64,000 nt of DNA from Cyanoderma ruficeps (Eukaryota; Chordata; Aves; Passeriformes; Timaliidae): positions 11,460,350 through 11,524,349 of the forward strand of contig VZDJ01000219.1 of NCBI GenBank assembly GCA_008694505.1, read 5' to 3'. The translations under genes were made by a program, and so were the position numbers. Below are positions 45,501 through 56,300 of this stretch, piece by piece. The notes below the pieces were generated by a model. The model was not told where the DNA came from. It saw nothing but the letters and a program-made list of their open reading frames with translations, and searched no databases. Numbering within the stretch: the stretch's first letter is position 1; each line of letters opens with the position of its first letter.

Positions 45501-46435
45501 CATAGAGGTGACAAAACATATTCTTTTTCCTTTTCCTCTTGGTAAACAAAGTTCTTTCAGAAAGGAAATGAAGCTGTATTAGGCAACAATGCTGGAAAGG
45601 GGAAGACGTGGCATGGGGGCTGTCTCCCAGCTGCTAAGATAATAGGTATTTATCAGTGGGAACCAGTGGCTGCAGAGACCTTCTCATAAATTTTGCCTCA
45701 CAAGGGCTTCATATTCTTTGAGTTAGGTTTCCAAAATTGAAGAGTTATGGTGGTTTTTTTTTTTTATTTGTATTAATTGGTTTCCTCAAGTCCAGGTCAG
45801 CTGGAAAAGCCTTCAGTTTTAGGGTCAAACGTCTCTCACAAGCAGCTTTTAAAGGGTGGCTGGTGAGTGGGAAGGGGAGAGAGATGCTGAAAGGGAAAAG
45901 GAAACGTTTGCCAGGTTCTCAGTAACACGGTGAAGTTTGGCAGAGCTGCAGGAAGGTTGAGCTTTGCAATTTTCTCCCGCTATGATATAACAAACTGCAG
46001 GTCCAAGGCAGAAATCACTGCAGTGGAAAGTAACAGGAATTACTTCCCTAGCTTGAGCAAAAGAGTCTTTTTTTTTGTCCAGGATTCATGGAAATTTACT
46101 GATAATTGAAACAAAAACTTGCCCATATGAGCAACCCTACAACACTTCTCCATGGAATTACAGAAGTGTCAAAGCTCTGAAGTAGGAAAAGTTTATAGCT
46201 AGATTCCAAAGGCACTTTTTAAAAAAAGTANCCACCTATCTGAAAGTGTCCTTTATAATCTATTTGAGAAAAAGTGCTTTACCTCCTGGAAAATAAAATA
46301 ACAATCTCTTCCTGCTCGCCCCCATACCAGCAATCTTGAATATTTCAGGGATTGTAAATAATGAGGACTCGGTTATCTTCGTGGAGACAATGATGTTGTT
46401 CTTGAAAACACTTAACTGGGGTCTTGGTTTTAAGG
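45501..46435. other. Non-coding spacer
   Basis: No gene. A short T run lies at 45753-45762. The single N at 46231 lies within this stretch. Confidence 0.65.
46231..46231. other. Assembly gap (single N)
   Basis: The N follows TTTTTAAAAAAAGTA. Unlike the other two gaps I see no duplicated flanks, so a base-calling problem next to the homopolymers is likely. Confidence 0.97.
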
Positions 46436-46640
46436 AGAAATATTCCTCAGTGCATTATTGCTGTGAATTGTAAGTGCTGAGTTTCCAAGTACTTCCAAGC
46501 ACACGCTTCACGTTAAAGTGTAGGGCTTTCTTCTAATTTCTCATCCATTAATGGATAAACTCTACTGGGGTTTTGAATGCAAAGACATCAGAAAAACACA
46601 TGGATAATTTGTTTTAGTTTATAAGCAAAGTTTTCATGAA
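46436..46640. promoter_or_regulatory. Candidate element with homeodomain palindrome
   Basis: ATCCATTAATGGAT (46543-46556) is a perfect 14-base palindrome with overlapping ATTA/TAAT cores. Upstream lies CACGTTAAAGTG (46509-46520). The block is repeat-free. Use as a dimeric homeodomain site is inferred. Confidence 0.35.
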
Positions 46641-47831
46641 GTCACTGGCATGTATTTTCTTGCAGCTGGTCAGACAAAAAGTAAACCAGAGCTGAATTCA
46701 AACTTGAATTTATTTTACTGGGTGTATATTTAACTCTGAGGAACTGTATAATCCGACACAGGATGGAGGTGGAGAGACCCTAATACAAACCATAGCAGGC
46801 GTTGTATTCCTTTTCCTGATGCTTAATTTCTAGAAGTCCCATGAGAAATTTTGTAACTTTCCTGATGTGGACAATAAGATCATCTCAAGTACTCATTACC
46901 TGGACTGTGCTCTTGGATCTGAATGGGACAGTGGGAAAAAACCCTTCCACATGATGGTAGAATTCTTTTGCACATAACATCGGGGGGAAGGATACCCACA
47001 ACAACTCAGCTGTTGTATTCTTGCAAGTTTAATTAGGAAAGCCATCCTGTGTTTCCTATAAAGCCTGTTATATCTGTTTGGGGAGGGGGTCGTGGTTGTT
47101 TTAATGCCTGGGTTGGTTCCTGAGAAACCCTTTCCATTTGGACAAATAAGTGCAGCAGAGAGTCGGTGAAAACAGGACACTAGTGAGCTTACCTGGCTAC
47201 TGGTTCCAGCTTGGATGGAGTCCCAGGGATAAAAATATGCAGTTGCTGATGTTCATAAAAATCTACCAGGACCAGCCATCAGTGACGTAGGAGCATATTC
47301 TTCCTACCTTGATGACATCTGACCAAAACAGGAACAACAGGAGATTGGAGCAGAGGCTTTAAACCAGGGTTTTATTTCTTCTGTTGCTGTTCTATTACAG
47401 CATTACCACAAATTCTGCAGCCCAGGTTGCAGCTTTGAGGCCTCAGCCTCGGTCTCTGTGTACAGCATTTTCATTGATCCTTATCTACACAAGCAGCTTG
47501 TTCTGCTGCTGGGATTATAATCTTCTTTAAAAGGGTGATCAGCACAACCCATGTTTTTTCCTGCAGCACAAAAATATACATTAATTAAAAATGTTTCTAG
47601 GGAGCTGGCACTGGTGTGCCAGACTAAAGGGAGTTCAGCACTTCTGTGGAGAGGAAAGGGAATCCCAGTTTGAAGTTTAAGGTTAACACGGGTCCTGCAA
47701 GGTTTTGGGTCTTTTTGTTCATGTTGCTATTAAATGCCATTTAGAATACGACTATTTCAAGCAAATTCTTTTCCAAGAAAACACACACCAAATGAAACTG
47801 GAGCATTTAATTCAAACCTGCAATGTGCTGT
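46641..47831. other. Non-coding spacer
   Basis: No gene recognised; the 94-codon minus frame at 46896-47180 matches nothing. No transposon recognised. Confidence 0.65.
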
Positions 47832-47859
47832 ACTAATTAGCCTGTAAAAATTAATTAGT
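47832..47859. promoter_or_regulatory. Inverted pair of homeodomain sites
   Basis: ACTAATTA (47832-47839) and TAATTAGT (47852-47859) are exact reverse complements, centred about 20 bases apart. TAATTAG is a high-affinity core for many homeodomain classes. Function inferred. Confidence 0.4.
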
Positions 47860-47877
47860 CTAAGGAAAAGTAACATA

Positions 47878-47935
47878 CTCTGGACCAAATTCTTTGGTGA
47901 CTTCAATGGGAGGAGTGCCTGTATACCTGGGGGTG
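47878..47935. repeat. Possible ancient archosaur interspersed repeat
   Basis: The run TGGACCAAATTCTTTGGTGA, then CTTCAATGGGAGGAGTGCCT, resembles a repeat widely scattered in turtle and crocodilian genomes ('ccaaattctg...gacttcaatggga'). I cannot name its family with certainty. About 55 bases remain. Confidence 0.4.
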
Positions 47936-49540
47936 GTGTTTAGATTGCCCTTTGATCTTCACTTCTGGAGCTCAAGTGCCAAACTGTATTAAAAATTCAT
48001 TCTTAGAGCCCATTTTTAAAAGACAGAGAGCCATTCCCAGAGGCAGCTGCACCCAGCCTGTGGCTGGGGGAAAGAGGACACTGCAAACCTTGGAGAAAGC
48101 AGCTTCACAAGGCTGGGGACCTTGGCAGGGCTAAAATGCAGTGTCAGACCCTGTAACCCCACTTCTTCCACCAAACAGGCACCTGGTTTCTGTTCTCTTG
48201 AGAGGGATGAGTGGTGCTGCCTCTTTGTACAGTGAGAATAAAAGGCAAGTCCTGTAAAGAATTGTCCCATCGTATGCCAGCCTGCTGTGGACATTTACAG
48301 TTAAAGAAAACAAGAATGTCGCACTGCACACAGAGTTCTATCATCTGTGGAGGTTTGTTAATTGATTTGGTTTTTAATTCTGTGAAAATTTTAAACTTCT
48401 TTTTCTATTGTTCTAGAAGTTATTATTTTTCGTCTCCTCCAGCCCCAAAATATTACCCCCATTCCCACCCCAGGGGTGACACCCGAGTGTGACAAATGTA
48501 GAATCAGCATTTTGCGTGACAGTGCCCTCATGGGGCAGCAGCCCATGGTGTGGAAGAATAGTGATGAGAATGTTTTTAACCCACTTTCCTTTCAGATTAA
48601 TTCTCAGCTGGGTTTGCAGGTTTTAAATCTCTGATATTAGGAAACTGCCTTCTCTCCCTCAAATGCTGCAATAACCAGTTGTTATATTTTGCAGAATATC
48701 AGGAAGAATTACAAATTTGGATATTTCTGTGGTAATAAAGATGTTTCACTGTATCATTGGAATAGTATTAAATACAGCTTATCAATATTTGATGTACAGG
48801 CTGTCATCGCTTTTCTGGGTGATGCTGTTATTCCATGGTTTTCGGATGACAGGAAACACACAAAATTCCCCCAAAAACTGAGGGTCAGCTACCCAAGGGT
48901 TTTCCTGTCTCTGTCTGTGTCACTTCTCCCCAGTGATGAGGGAAAAAGGGAACAGGTTGCAGGCTGAGGAGGTTTCTCAGTCCCTGTCCTGGCATCACTC
49001 CCTTGCACGAGGAGCTCTGTCCCAAGGAAAGCTTTGTCTTGTAATCTCAGATTTGTGGTCAGGCAGCCCTGAAGAGGTGGAGGACAAAGTTTCTGCTACA
49101 GCAGGTAGAAAATGATCCATTACCGTTTTATGTGCCTGGCATGGAAAAGTCAGATGGCTGATGCAGGTGAGGAAATAGATATCTTTTCTCAAGGATTGTA
49201 ATTGACCTAATAATGACAGTGCTGTCTGTGAATGAACATTTCACTAATGTAAAAGACCTCCCTTTTTGGCCATACATTTTTCTGGTATATATATTTTTAT
49301 TTATTTGATAAAATGAGCCTTATTTGCTTAGTTTTAGGGTAATGAGGTAATGCAATTTCATAACTCTCCCTTCTCCAAAGAGTATCAGGTTAGTGTGGTT
49401 TGGTTGATGCTCCCATATACCCTGCAGAATTGTGGTTCAAGGGCTTCCCTCTCCTCTTTTGGCAGACAAAATATTGGATGCTGATCCAACATCTTAGGAG
49501 AATGATCCTTTTCTTCCTTCACATATCTCCTCAGCTGCTG
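47936..49540. other. Non-coding spacer
   Basis: No gene. The 92-codon plus frame at 48689-48967 lies in AT-rich sequence (ATCAATATTTGATG near 48782) and matches no family. Other frames are shadows of each other. Confidence 0.6.
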
Positions 49541-49880
49541 AGCAGCTGAAAAGCTGACAGAATTAAATTACATTGCTGCCGCTGCTATTAACAAAGAGTA
49601 AAGAGAAACTGTTACATCTGGCTCCACTTCTTTGCCAGAGTCTTCATTTAATTGTTTTCTAATTTGAAGAAAACCACAAATGACAAGATGAAACTGCTAG
49701 AAATGTAAATACAAGAGTCAAATTGCTCTTGTCAGATTTCTAGTTCACAAACCACGGTAATGTGATTCTGCATATCTGACCAACAAATAAGGGTCGCAGC
49801 CCGTGAATGCTGTTGATTTCTCTGTCGAAATTCGCAGTCCCCTCACTGAGAGTCACAAAAATGTTTTAGTTTGAAAGAAC
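49541..49880. promoter_or_regulatory. Candidate conserved non-coding element
   Basis: Repeat-free block with GCTATTAACAAAGAG (SOX-like ACAAAG) near 49584, AACCACGGTAATGTG near 49751 and a run of retained CpGs (GGTCGCAGCCCGTG, CTGTCGAAATTCGCAG) unlike the neighbouring spacer. Function inferred. Confidence 0.35.
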
Positions 49881-51440
49881 ATGGAACATGCTGGATTGGA
49901 GAGACCAGCCCGACAGCTGCAGATTTCTGCAGTGCATGCTCTAGGACAGCATTCCTTGGCAGTAAATGGGCAATTTAGATAGAGCTGGGCTGGAAAAGGT
50001 TTCGTTATTTATTCTCTGCCACTTTAAAAATCATTTTCTTTCCCTTCTCCTTTTAGTCAGGTAGTGGTGAAACGTATTTAAAGAATAAATAAAGTTTCAC
50101 AGACTGCTGTATGAAGGGTCATTCAATTTCTAAATGTAGGATCATAAGCCAGTAGTTATGCTGGGAAATTTTTTTAAAAATAGTACCATTAGTCAAAGAT
50201 CTTTCTCTAATAAATCTGCAAAAAGTTTAATTCTCACATAAGAAATTCAGAGCAAAGTATTCCTGAAGAGATTGTTGGTAAAGAATAGAGTTTATCCTTT
50301 GGAAAATCCTTATGAGGGGTGAAGTTCACATTAGTTTTAAAAAGGTTTGTTATTCAAAAATAAGAAATTGTCTGTTAAAAACCAGAAGTTCAGACAAAAT
50401 CTGCATAAACAAAGTTAATGTTTCCTTTCCAACTGATGTCTGACACTTAGAAACAGCCACAGTCCCGAGTCAGAGTCAAACAGCAAAATCAATCCCCACT
50501 AAAGGGTTCCCTGGCTGAAAGAAATCCCCAGGTAACGTGAGGACCCTTTATTCCTTTACAAATCCTCTGCAGCCTGTCAGGGCTGGCAGGGGCTGGCAGA
50601 GCCTGACCCTTTGTGAGGCGTCCCCACAATGACACAGTTGGCCAAAGCGGCTGAAACTCATCCCCTTCCCTTTGAAGCTGCCCCATTGTGGAGCAGCTCC
50701 GCGGGCTGATCCCTCCGTGCTGCACGGGTCGGCTGCCAAGGACAGCTCGGTGGGGCTGACATGTGCACGGGGTGAGCAGAATGCTGCTTTCCCGAGCTGC
50801 CGGGGCTGGGGTTTGTTTGCCGGGGAGCATTTTGTGGCAAAGCTGAACCCGGCTCGTGATGCGGCTGGAACACGGGGCTGTGAGAGAGGAGCAGAGCCCT
50901 GGGGAGGCAGAGGGGAGCACAGCCAAGGAGCACCAGTAGAAAGTGCAGCTGTCACAGAAGAGAGAGAAGTTAAAAAGGGAAAGGGGGGGGAAAAGAAAAA
51001 AAAAAAAGCCTTGACTGTCCCTCAGGGGCAGGGGCTGCTGTCGTTCCAAATGCCGACAGCTTTCCGAAGCTAAACCGAAGCTATAAAATATGAAATATAA
51101 TGAACAAAAGTTGGCACCCACCCATGTGTAGCTGTCAACCTAATAAAAACAAAATTATCTGGCAGCTGGCACTTAGGTGCTGGGAGATGCCAGCTCTGGA
51201 CTCCTGCAGAATAGGTCTTGCCTTTGCCTTCTACTTCTGGGGTTTTGCTAGATTTTAAAATGTGCACCAGAGGGTGAGGAAAGAGTCGTCTCCATGCTGA
51301 GGCTGACCTTGTTCATCAAAGGGAGCATCTCTAAACTGTGTGTCCTTCACATTTTCCTGCTCAGAGAGGACAAACGGAAAGGGAGTGTTGGAGGCTGGAT
51401 ATTACTGTGCTTTGGTTCCACTTCCCCCACCATTTATTTG
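49881..51440. other. Spacer with CpG-rich patch
   Basis: Between about 50695 and 50880 CpGs are frequent (CCGCGGGC, GGGTCGGC, GGTTTGTTTGCCGGGG, GATGCGGC). A 210-codon minus frame (50489-51121) and a 133-codon plus frame lie over it, together with two further minus frames, so composition explains them. A GGGGGGGG run and a 12-base A run follow at 50984-51007. A small CpG island is possible but weak. Confidence 0.5.
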
Positions 51441-51445
51441 TTAAG

Positions 51446-51485
51446 AACTAGACTTAACTAGTTAACTAGACTTAACTAGACTTAA
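51446..51485. repeat. Short tandem repeat of AACTAGACTT
   Basis: Three full 10-base AACTAGACTT units and one 8-base variant, AACTAGTT. The variant creates a perfect 12-base palindrome, TTAACTAGTTAA, at 51454-51465. Confidence 0.9.
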
Positions 51486-53250
51486 GCTGTTGAACTGGCC
51501 ACAGTGAGTGGAGCTTTTGACAGGGACAATTGGCAGATTTGGTGGCACAAATCTGGCAAAGGGCATAACCTCAAATCAGGGCTCCAGATTTTCTACAGCA
51601 AATACCAATAATTAAAAGAAGATATTAGATATTATGAGGGCATTTAAGAGTCATTCAGAGGGGGACTCAAAGGGAAAGGGAGTGACCAGTCTTTCCCTCT
51701 ACTAGTGTTAGGGCATGCATAGATTCTTTCTATATTAATTATTAAATCTGTGCAATTAGAGGGATTAGTAGACCAAAATACTTTTGACAGCCCTCCATCT
51801 CCAGTCTTTGAGAGTCAGGGGTCAGATTTGACTGGATTGGGTGGTCATCTCATCAAATCTGGTGTGAAGAGGTGTGAAGGAGGAGGCACTGATCTGGACA
51901 TGATGTTCCACAAGAAGTTGAGGGACATTTGGCATTCCCCTGGACTGGGGCATCTCATGTAGTCTGCTCCAAACCATATCTCACTGGTGTGGAGGAGCCC
52001 CTCAGTGACTGAAAGCAGTGCAGGGTGGGTGGGGATGAGCAAAGGATTCCCTTTGGGGCTGCACCAGGCTGAAACGTGAGCACAGACAAAATCAGGGTCT
52101 GTGCCACGCTTTAAATAAAGATTTTTAAGAGCAGCAGGTGCCATTTGGGAAGCAATCAGGCTGAGACACTGTTTTTTAGCTTCACTGGGGAGTCTGGCTC
52201 CCCAGCTCTGGCTGAGGCAGACTGCTTTCCAAGCTGACACCAGCAGAGCGAGGTACCATGTGTGGGAGGAATCGTGGCAAACCCAGGCCTTTAATTCCAA
52301 TGCAATTCTAAGATATTATACCTGCTTTGCGCCCCCACACTCCAGGAATAAATAGCTACCTGCAATTGCATTGCAGGCATATTTTTTTTTACATTTTCTC
52401 TGAAAACTGTTCCTCTTCACAAAAAGTCTACCTTGAGAGCGTCTCACTTCGCAAATTGCTGGGTGGACTCACCTGTGAATCTCCCCCTCTGCAGGTTAGG
52501 AAGTATTTGTTCATTTTTATGAAGGGTGGCCTCTTGATATTCAGTGCAAACAGTCCATCCCCCAGGCAGCTGACACTCATGGCAAACAGAGGAGGCTTTT
52601 GGTAAATGGCAGTGCCCTGCAGAGCAGAGGGAGCAGTTGGTTAAGGCACGTGAGGTCACAGAGTGAAGGTTTTCCGTGGCAGAGACAGCACCTTCATGGC
52701 CTCCTTTGCTTGTTTGGGCATGCTTTAAGGGCCTGGGACTTGCTCCTCTTTTACCAAAATAGGTTTCTTCTCAGCTACTGTGAATTTGTCAACCATCCCC
52801 TCCCAGCTTTCCATGGCACTGATGCACCACTCATCCCACACAGGCTGACGGGCTCCGATGGTGGTGGAGGCAACAGGGCTCCCCTCAGAAAGGCTCAATA
52901 CTGGGCACACCAGTTGTGTAGATCACCACAGCAAAAATAAAACCAGTTCTCTACCGACAGAATTTGAGAGGATCTCCCGGTGTCACTGTGTACTATAGTA
53001 TTTGCATTCAAGGCTTCCCAGTTCAGGGAATTCTGTGACATGTCGGGCTCCTCTCTTAAATCTGAAGTAAATACGGCACTCAGACAGCAGCCATGAATTA
53101 CTGCTCCTCTCTCCTCTGAAACACATCCCCCATGTGCACATCCACACAAGCACATGTAACCCTATCTAGCTATTTAGGAACCTTTGCATGACCCCTGAGG
53201 TCCTCATGGCTGAAATTTTCATTACAAATGATCTCTGTGAAGACAACGAT
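51486..53250. other. Non-coding spacer
   Basis: The 151-codon minus frame at 51845-52300 and 113-codon plus frame at 52599-52940 match nothing. A 19-base inverted repeat, CCTGCAA-TTGCA-TTGCAGG, lies at 52359-52377, followed by a T run at 52382-52390. Confidence 0.6.
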
Positions 53251-53360
53251 TTGTCATAGCCAGCCTCCTAATGGTTATCTGCAATACATGTAAATAGGTG
53301 TGCTATGCATTGTTTATCTGGCTCTTATGTGTAATTAAGGTTGTTGTAGAAAGATTTGCT
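53251..53360. promoter_or_regulatory. Possible conserved non-coding element
   Basis: AT-rich repeat-free block with GGTTATCTGCAATACATG near 53272, GCTATGCATTGTTTATC near 53301 and TGTAATTAAGG near 53330. Weak inference. Confidence 0.22.
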
Positions 53361-54637
53361 TCCAATTCCCTCTGCCTGTGGGTCTGGGGAATGTCTGCTG
53401 AGATTCTGCTCCGTGTCACTCATTGGAGTGGGAAGGCTGCTGGAGTTTGCTCTCGTGTATCAATTATATATCTTGTGTCAAGATAATAAAGGAGCAAAAA
53501 TGGGAGTGTTTGTATAGCAAACACAAAGATCCAAGTGAAGCTACAAGGCCAGCTAATCTGGGTTTAAACCATGGATCCTTTGCACTCACCGGGGTTTTAA
53601 ACAGTAGCCATGAAACTCCTTTCTTCTGACACCTGAGATAACGTAATTTTTTCACAAAAGATGTGATGCAAACCCCTGTGAAGGGAATTTCAACATGGTT
53701 ATCAGATATGAAATATTGCCAGCGAGAGTGGCCAACCATTAAAACCTGCTCCCAGGAGATGCAGGAGACATTGCTCCCATGAGATGCTGGTCTCGTTTCA
53801 GCCTTTCAAAAAACTGTGTTTGTGCTAAGGTAGTCATGCAGTATCCCAAAAAAGGTTACTGGTGAGAGACACACCAACAGTCAGTACAGCCAATCTGTCC
53901 TGAGATGCGCTGGAATTATTGCAGAAGCACCTGCTTTTCTCCACAGGCTGCTGCAGGAGACTTAAGGAGTAAATTAGACCAGATAGTTGACTTGTAGAGA
54001 GCTGCATTTATATCATGTTGTGTTTGTCTTGCCCATCAAGGCTTTTCAAGACATGCTTTGACTGCAGTCCTGGTTTCCTGGTTGAGGTACCTGCATCACT
54101 GCAAACTGTGGGGTGTGCAGTGCAGGACATGAGCCTGGATAACAGCTGGGATAACCTCAATGGTCTCTTCCTCCCTCAAAATCTCAGATTTGAAGACAGG
54201 GCCTGGACGGCAGTGCAGAGTTTGCACATCTCACTGAACAAGTCAGAAGTGAGACAGGAGAGTGTGATGCACAGAGGTGCTGTCTGAAGCTGCAGATGCT
54301 TTTCCAGAGAGGAGATCTGCAGATGGGGAGAGCTCAAACAATAGACCATTCAGGAAGGTCCCTCTGGGACAGCTCATGGCTTGTTTTGCCTGCAGAATCT
54401 CCTTTGGAGAAGATATTCTTTCCTCACTCATGAGAGATTGAGACAGAGTAATGTCACTAAAACAATGCCTCAGAAAGACCTTCTAGGGAGGTTCCTCTTT
54501 AGTCTTATTTGAAATGTTAGAAGACCAAATTTTTGTGCGTGTTTTTGTTCTAATGATACATTCTTTCAAGGATTCAATCTGTCATCAGGGGGTGTATGAA
54601 ATTCCCTCTGACAATTATGGGGGTACCACCCATAGAT
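53361..54637. other. Non-coding spacer
   Basis: No gene. Frames of 62-91 codons match nothing and no transposon was recognised. Confidence 0.65.
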
Positions 54638-54760
54638 CAAAAAAAAAAAAAAGAAAAGGGAGAAAGAAAAGGGAGAAAGAAAAGGAGAAAGGGAGAGAAA
54701 GAGAGAAAGAGAAAGAGAAAAAGGGAAGGAAGGAAGGAAGGAAAGGAAGGAACAGCTCCC
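54638..54760. repeat. A/G-rich low-complexity tract and GGAA microsatellite
   Basis: An A13 run leads into GAAA/GGGAGAAA units and then GGAA repeats. The 259-codon frame running over this tract and through the N at 54832 is an artefact. Confidence 0.95.
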
Positions 54761-54831
54761 TGTCTATCAGCAGCCCCAAGCCCCACATCTGCCCTGTGCC
54801 AAGGGCTGCACACCATGGAATTTGCAGTGAT
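54725..54831. repeat. Left copy of a duplication ending at an N
   Basis: A GGAA array plus about 80 unique bases (from ACAGCTCCCTGTCTATCAG) recur at 54833-54959. The unique part appears identical. The right copy is 20 bases longer, equal to five extra GGAA units. Confidence 0.93.
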
Positions 54832-54832
54832 N
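54832..54832. other. Assembly gap (single N)
   Basis: One N separates the two copies, as at 42601. The microsatellite is the likely reason the contigs were not joined. Confidence 0.98.
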
Positions 54833-54959
54833 GAAGGAAGGAAGGAAGGAAGGAAGGAAGGAAGGAAGGAAAGGAAGGAACAGCTCCCTGTCTATCAGCA
54901 GCCCCAAGCCCCACATCTGCCCTGTGCCAAGGGCTGCACACCATGGAATTTGCAGTGAT
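54833..54959. repeat. Right copy of the duplication
   Basis: Partner of 54725-54831. The sequence that follows (CATTCACATCAG) is unique. Confidence 0.93.
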
Positions 54960-55454
54960 CATTCACATCAGAAATCAGGATTGTTGGCTGGGAAGGGCTC
55001 AGCAGATTTCACAGATTTTTTGGTTTGGGGTTGAAACCTACTGCCAGGTCACCCATGGATGGGGCTCCTGCCTCCTCCTCCTCTCCCCCTCCATGCCCAG
55101 CTCCCAGTGCAGTGTGTCCCTGGCTCTGCAGCCAGCGGCAGCGTTGGGAATGGTTTCCTCTCTCCGGGTGCAGCCGGCTGTGCTCGGTGCCAGAGCTCTT
55201 TGGAAGGAAATCATCCCCAGTCAGCCTAATGCCATAACAAGCTCTGCAACAGCTGCAGCAGTGATATGCTGGCAAGCTGTGTTGACCTTTTAAAATGAAT
55301 AAAGAATGACTATTTCCACAGTACATATAACTCTTGTCCCAAACCCTATCTGTGTGCCCAGACAGCACAGGCATGCCGCTGAATTTCCAAGGAAGCTTTT
55401 TTTTTTATTTTTTTAAATTTTTAATTTTTTTTTTTAATGTCAAATTTTATCAAA
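54960..55454. other. Non-coding spacer with T-rich tract
   Basis: A T/A-rich low-complexity tract lies at 55398-55438. Frames at 55009-55374 (minus) and 55025-55237 (plus) shadow each other. Confidence 0.65.
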
Positions 55455-55650
55455 GCCTGTAAAATTATTTTACAAAGGTTAATCCTCTGAAGTTTAGAGT
55501 GGAAATATCCCGTTCTAGAAGATGGCAAACAGGCTCTGAGAGGTTAAGGAATTTTGTAGTGATCATAGAGTGCACTTGTTAAAGGCATGAGAATAAAACC
55601 TGGAACTTTCAGGTCTCAGTTCCCTGTTAATTCCAGCTCCATCCTTTAAA
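55455..55650 (+). mobile_element. MIR-family (CORE-SINE) relic
   Basis: The order of segments follows MIR: TTTTACAAAGGTTAATCCTC, GAAGATGGCAAACAGGCTC, TGAGAGGTTAAGGAA, GATCATAGAG, GAATAAAACCTGGAACTTTC, TCTCAGTTCCCTG. MIR is an ancient tRNA-derived SINE, active before the mammal-bird split and rare in birds. This copy is unusually recognisable, in the sense orientation, and has no coding content. Confidence 0.75.
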
Positions 55651-56237
55651 GAAATGTGTAATTGAAGAAACAGGGTGTGTATACAGTGATCTTTTCCAGC
55701 AGTCTGCAGTCTAGAGGTTTCCCAAGCCAGAGAATCTGAAACCCAAATCTTGTTTACTGGCCACTTAACAACCTCCTCCACATGTTTGCCTTTCATCCAA
55801 CACCTATTGCTGCCTTATAAGTCAGGATGGAGGTCAAATGTTTGGAGATCTTCACTCCACAGCTGGAAATTCGGCACCATCCCTTGGAGAAGAGAGACTG
55901 TACTGAAAAAATCCAATTATAAAAGGATGTATCATAATTTAGTGAACACTAACTTGTTTTGCCAGGCTCCTGGCTAGCTGTCAGCTCACTTAGAGAGTTT
56001 CTGAAGGTCCTCAGAGCTTCCACAAATTTTCAAATTAGAAATTTTGAAAATTCATTTCAAATTAAAAAAAAAAAAGGCCAAATACCAACCTAGACTTTTC
56101 ATTAGTGAGTTGTCATGGATGAGAGCAAACTGAGCACCCTCCTTTCTACACCTGGCTCTGGGTCAGGTATCTGGATGAGCAGCTGATATTTTTCTGATGG
56201 GTCAGAAGCTTCCTGTACGACTCAAAGAAAAAAATAT
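55651..56237. other. Non-coding spacer
   Basis: No gene. A 12-base A run lies at 56064-56075. The frames at 55563-55977 match nothing. Confidence 0.6.
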
Positions 56238-56300
56238 ATATCTGTGCCTCAGTTACCCTCGACAAAAAAGGAGATAACAGCTCTAACACTCTGCAGATTA
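56238..56300 (-). mobile_element. MIR-family SINE relic (core piece)
   Basis: ATCTGTGCCTCAGTTACCC, then AAAAAAGGAGATAACAGCTC and TAACACTCTGC follow the reverse-complement MIR core ('tctgtgcctcagtttccccatctgtaaaatggggataatagc'). It lies 600 bases from the plus-strand copy at 55455, in the opposite orientation. Borders are uncertain and may reach left to about 56150. Confidence 0.6.

Noticed and set aside
50489..51121. 210-codon minus-strand frame
   Set aside because: It spans a CpG-rich patch and an A/G run, with other frames open on both strands. No recognisable protein.
54514..55293. 259-codon plus-strand frame
   Set aside because: It reads through a lysine/glutamate/arginine low-complexity tract, an N, and a duplicated contig end.
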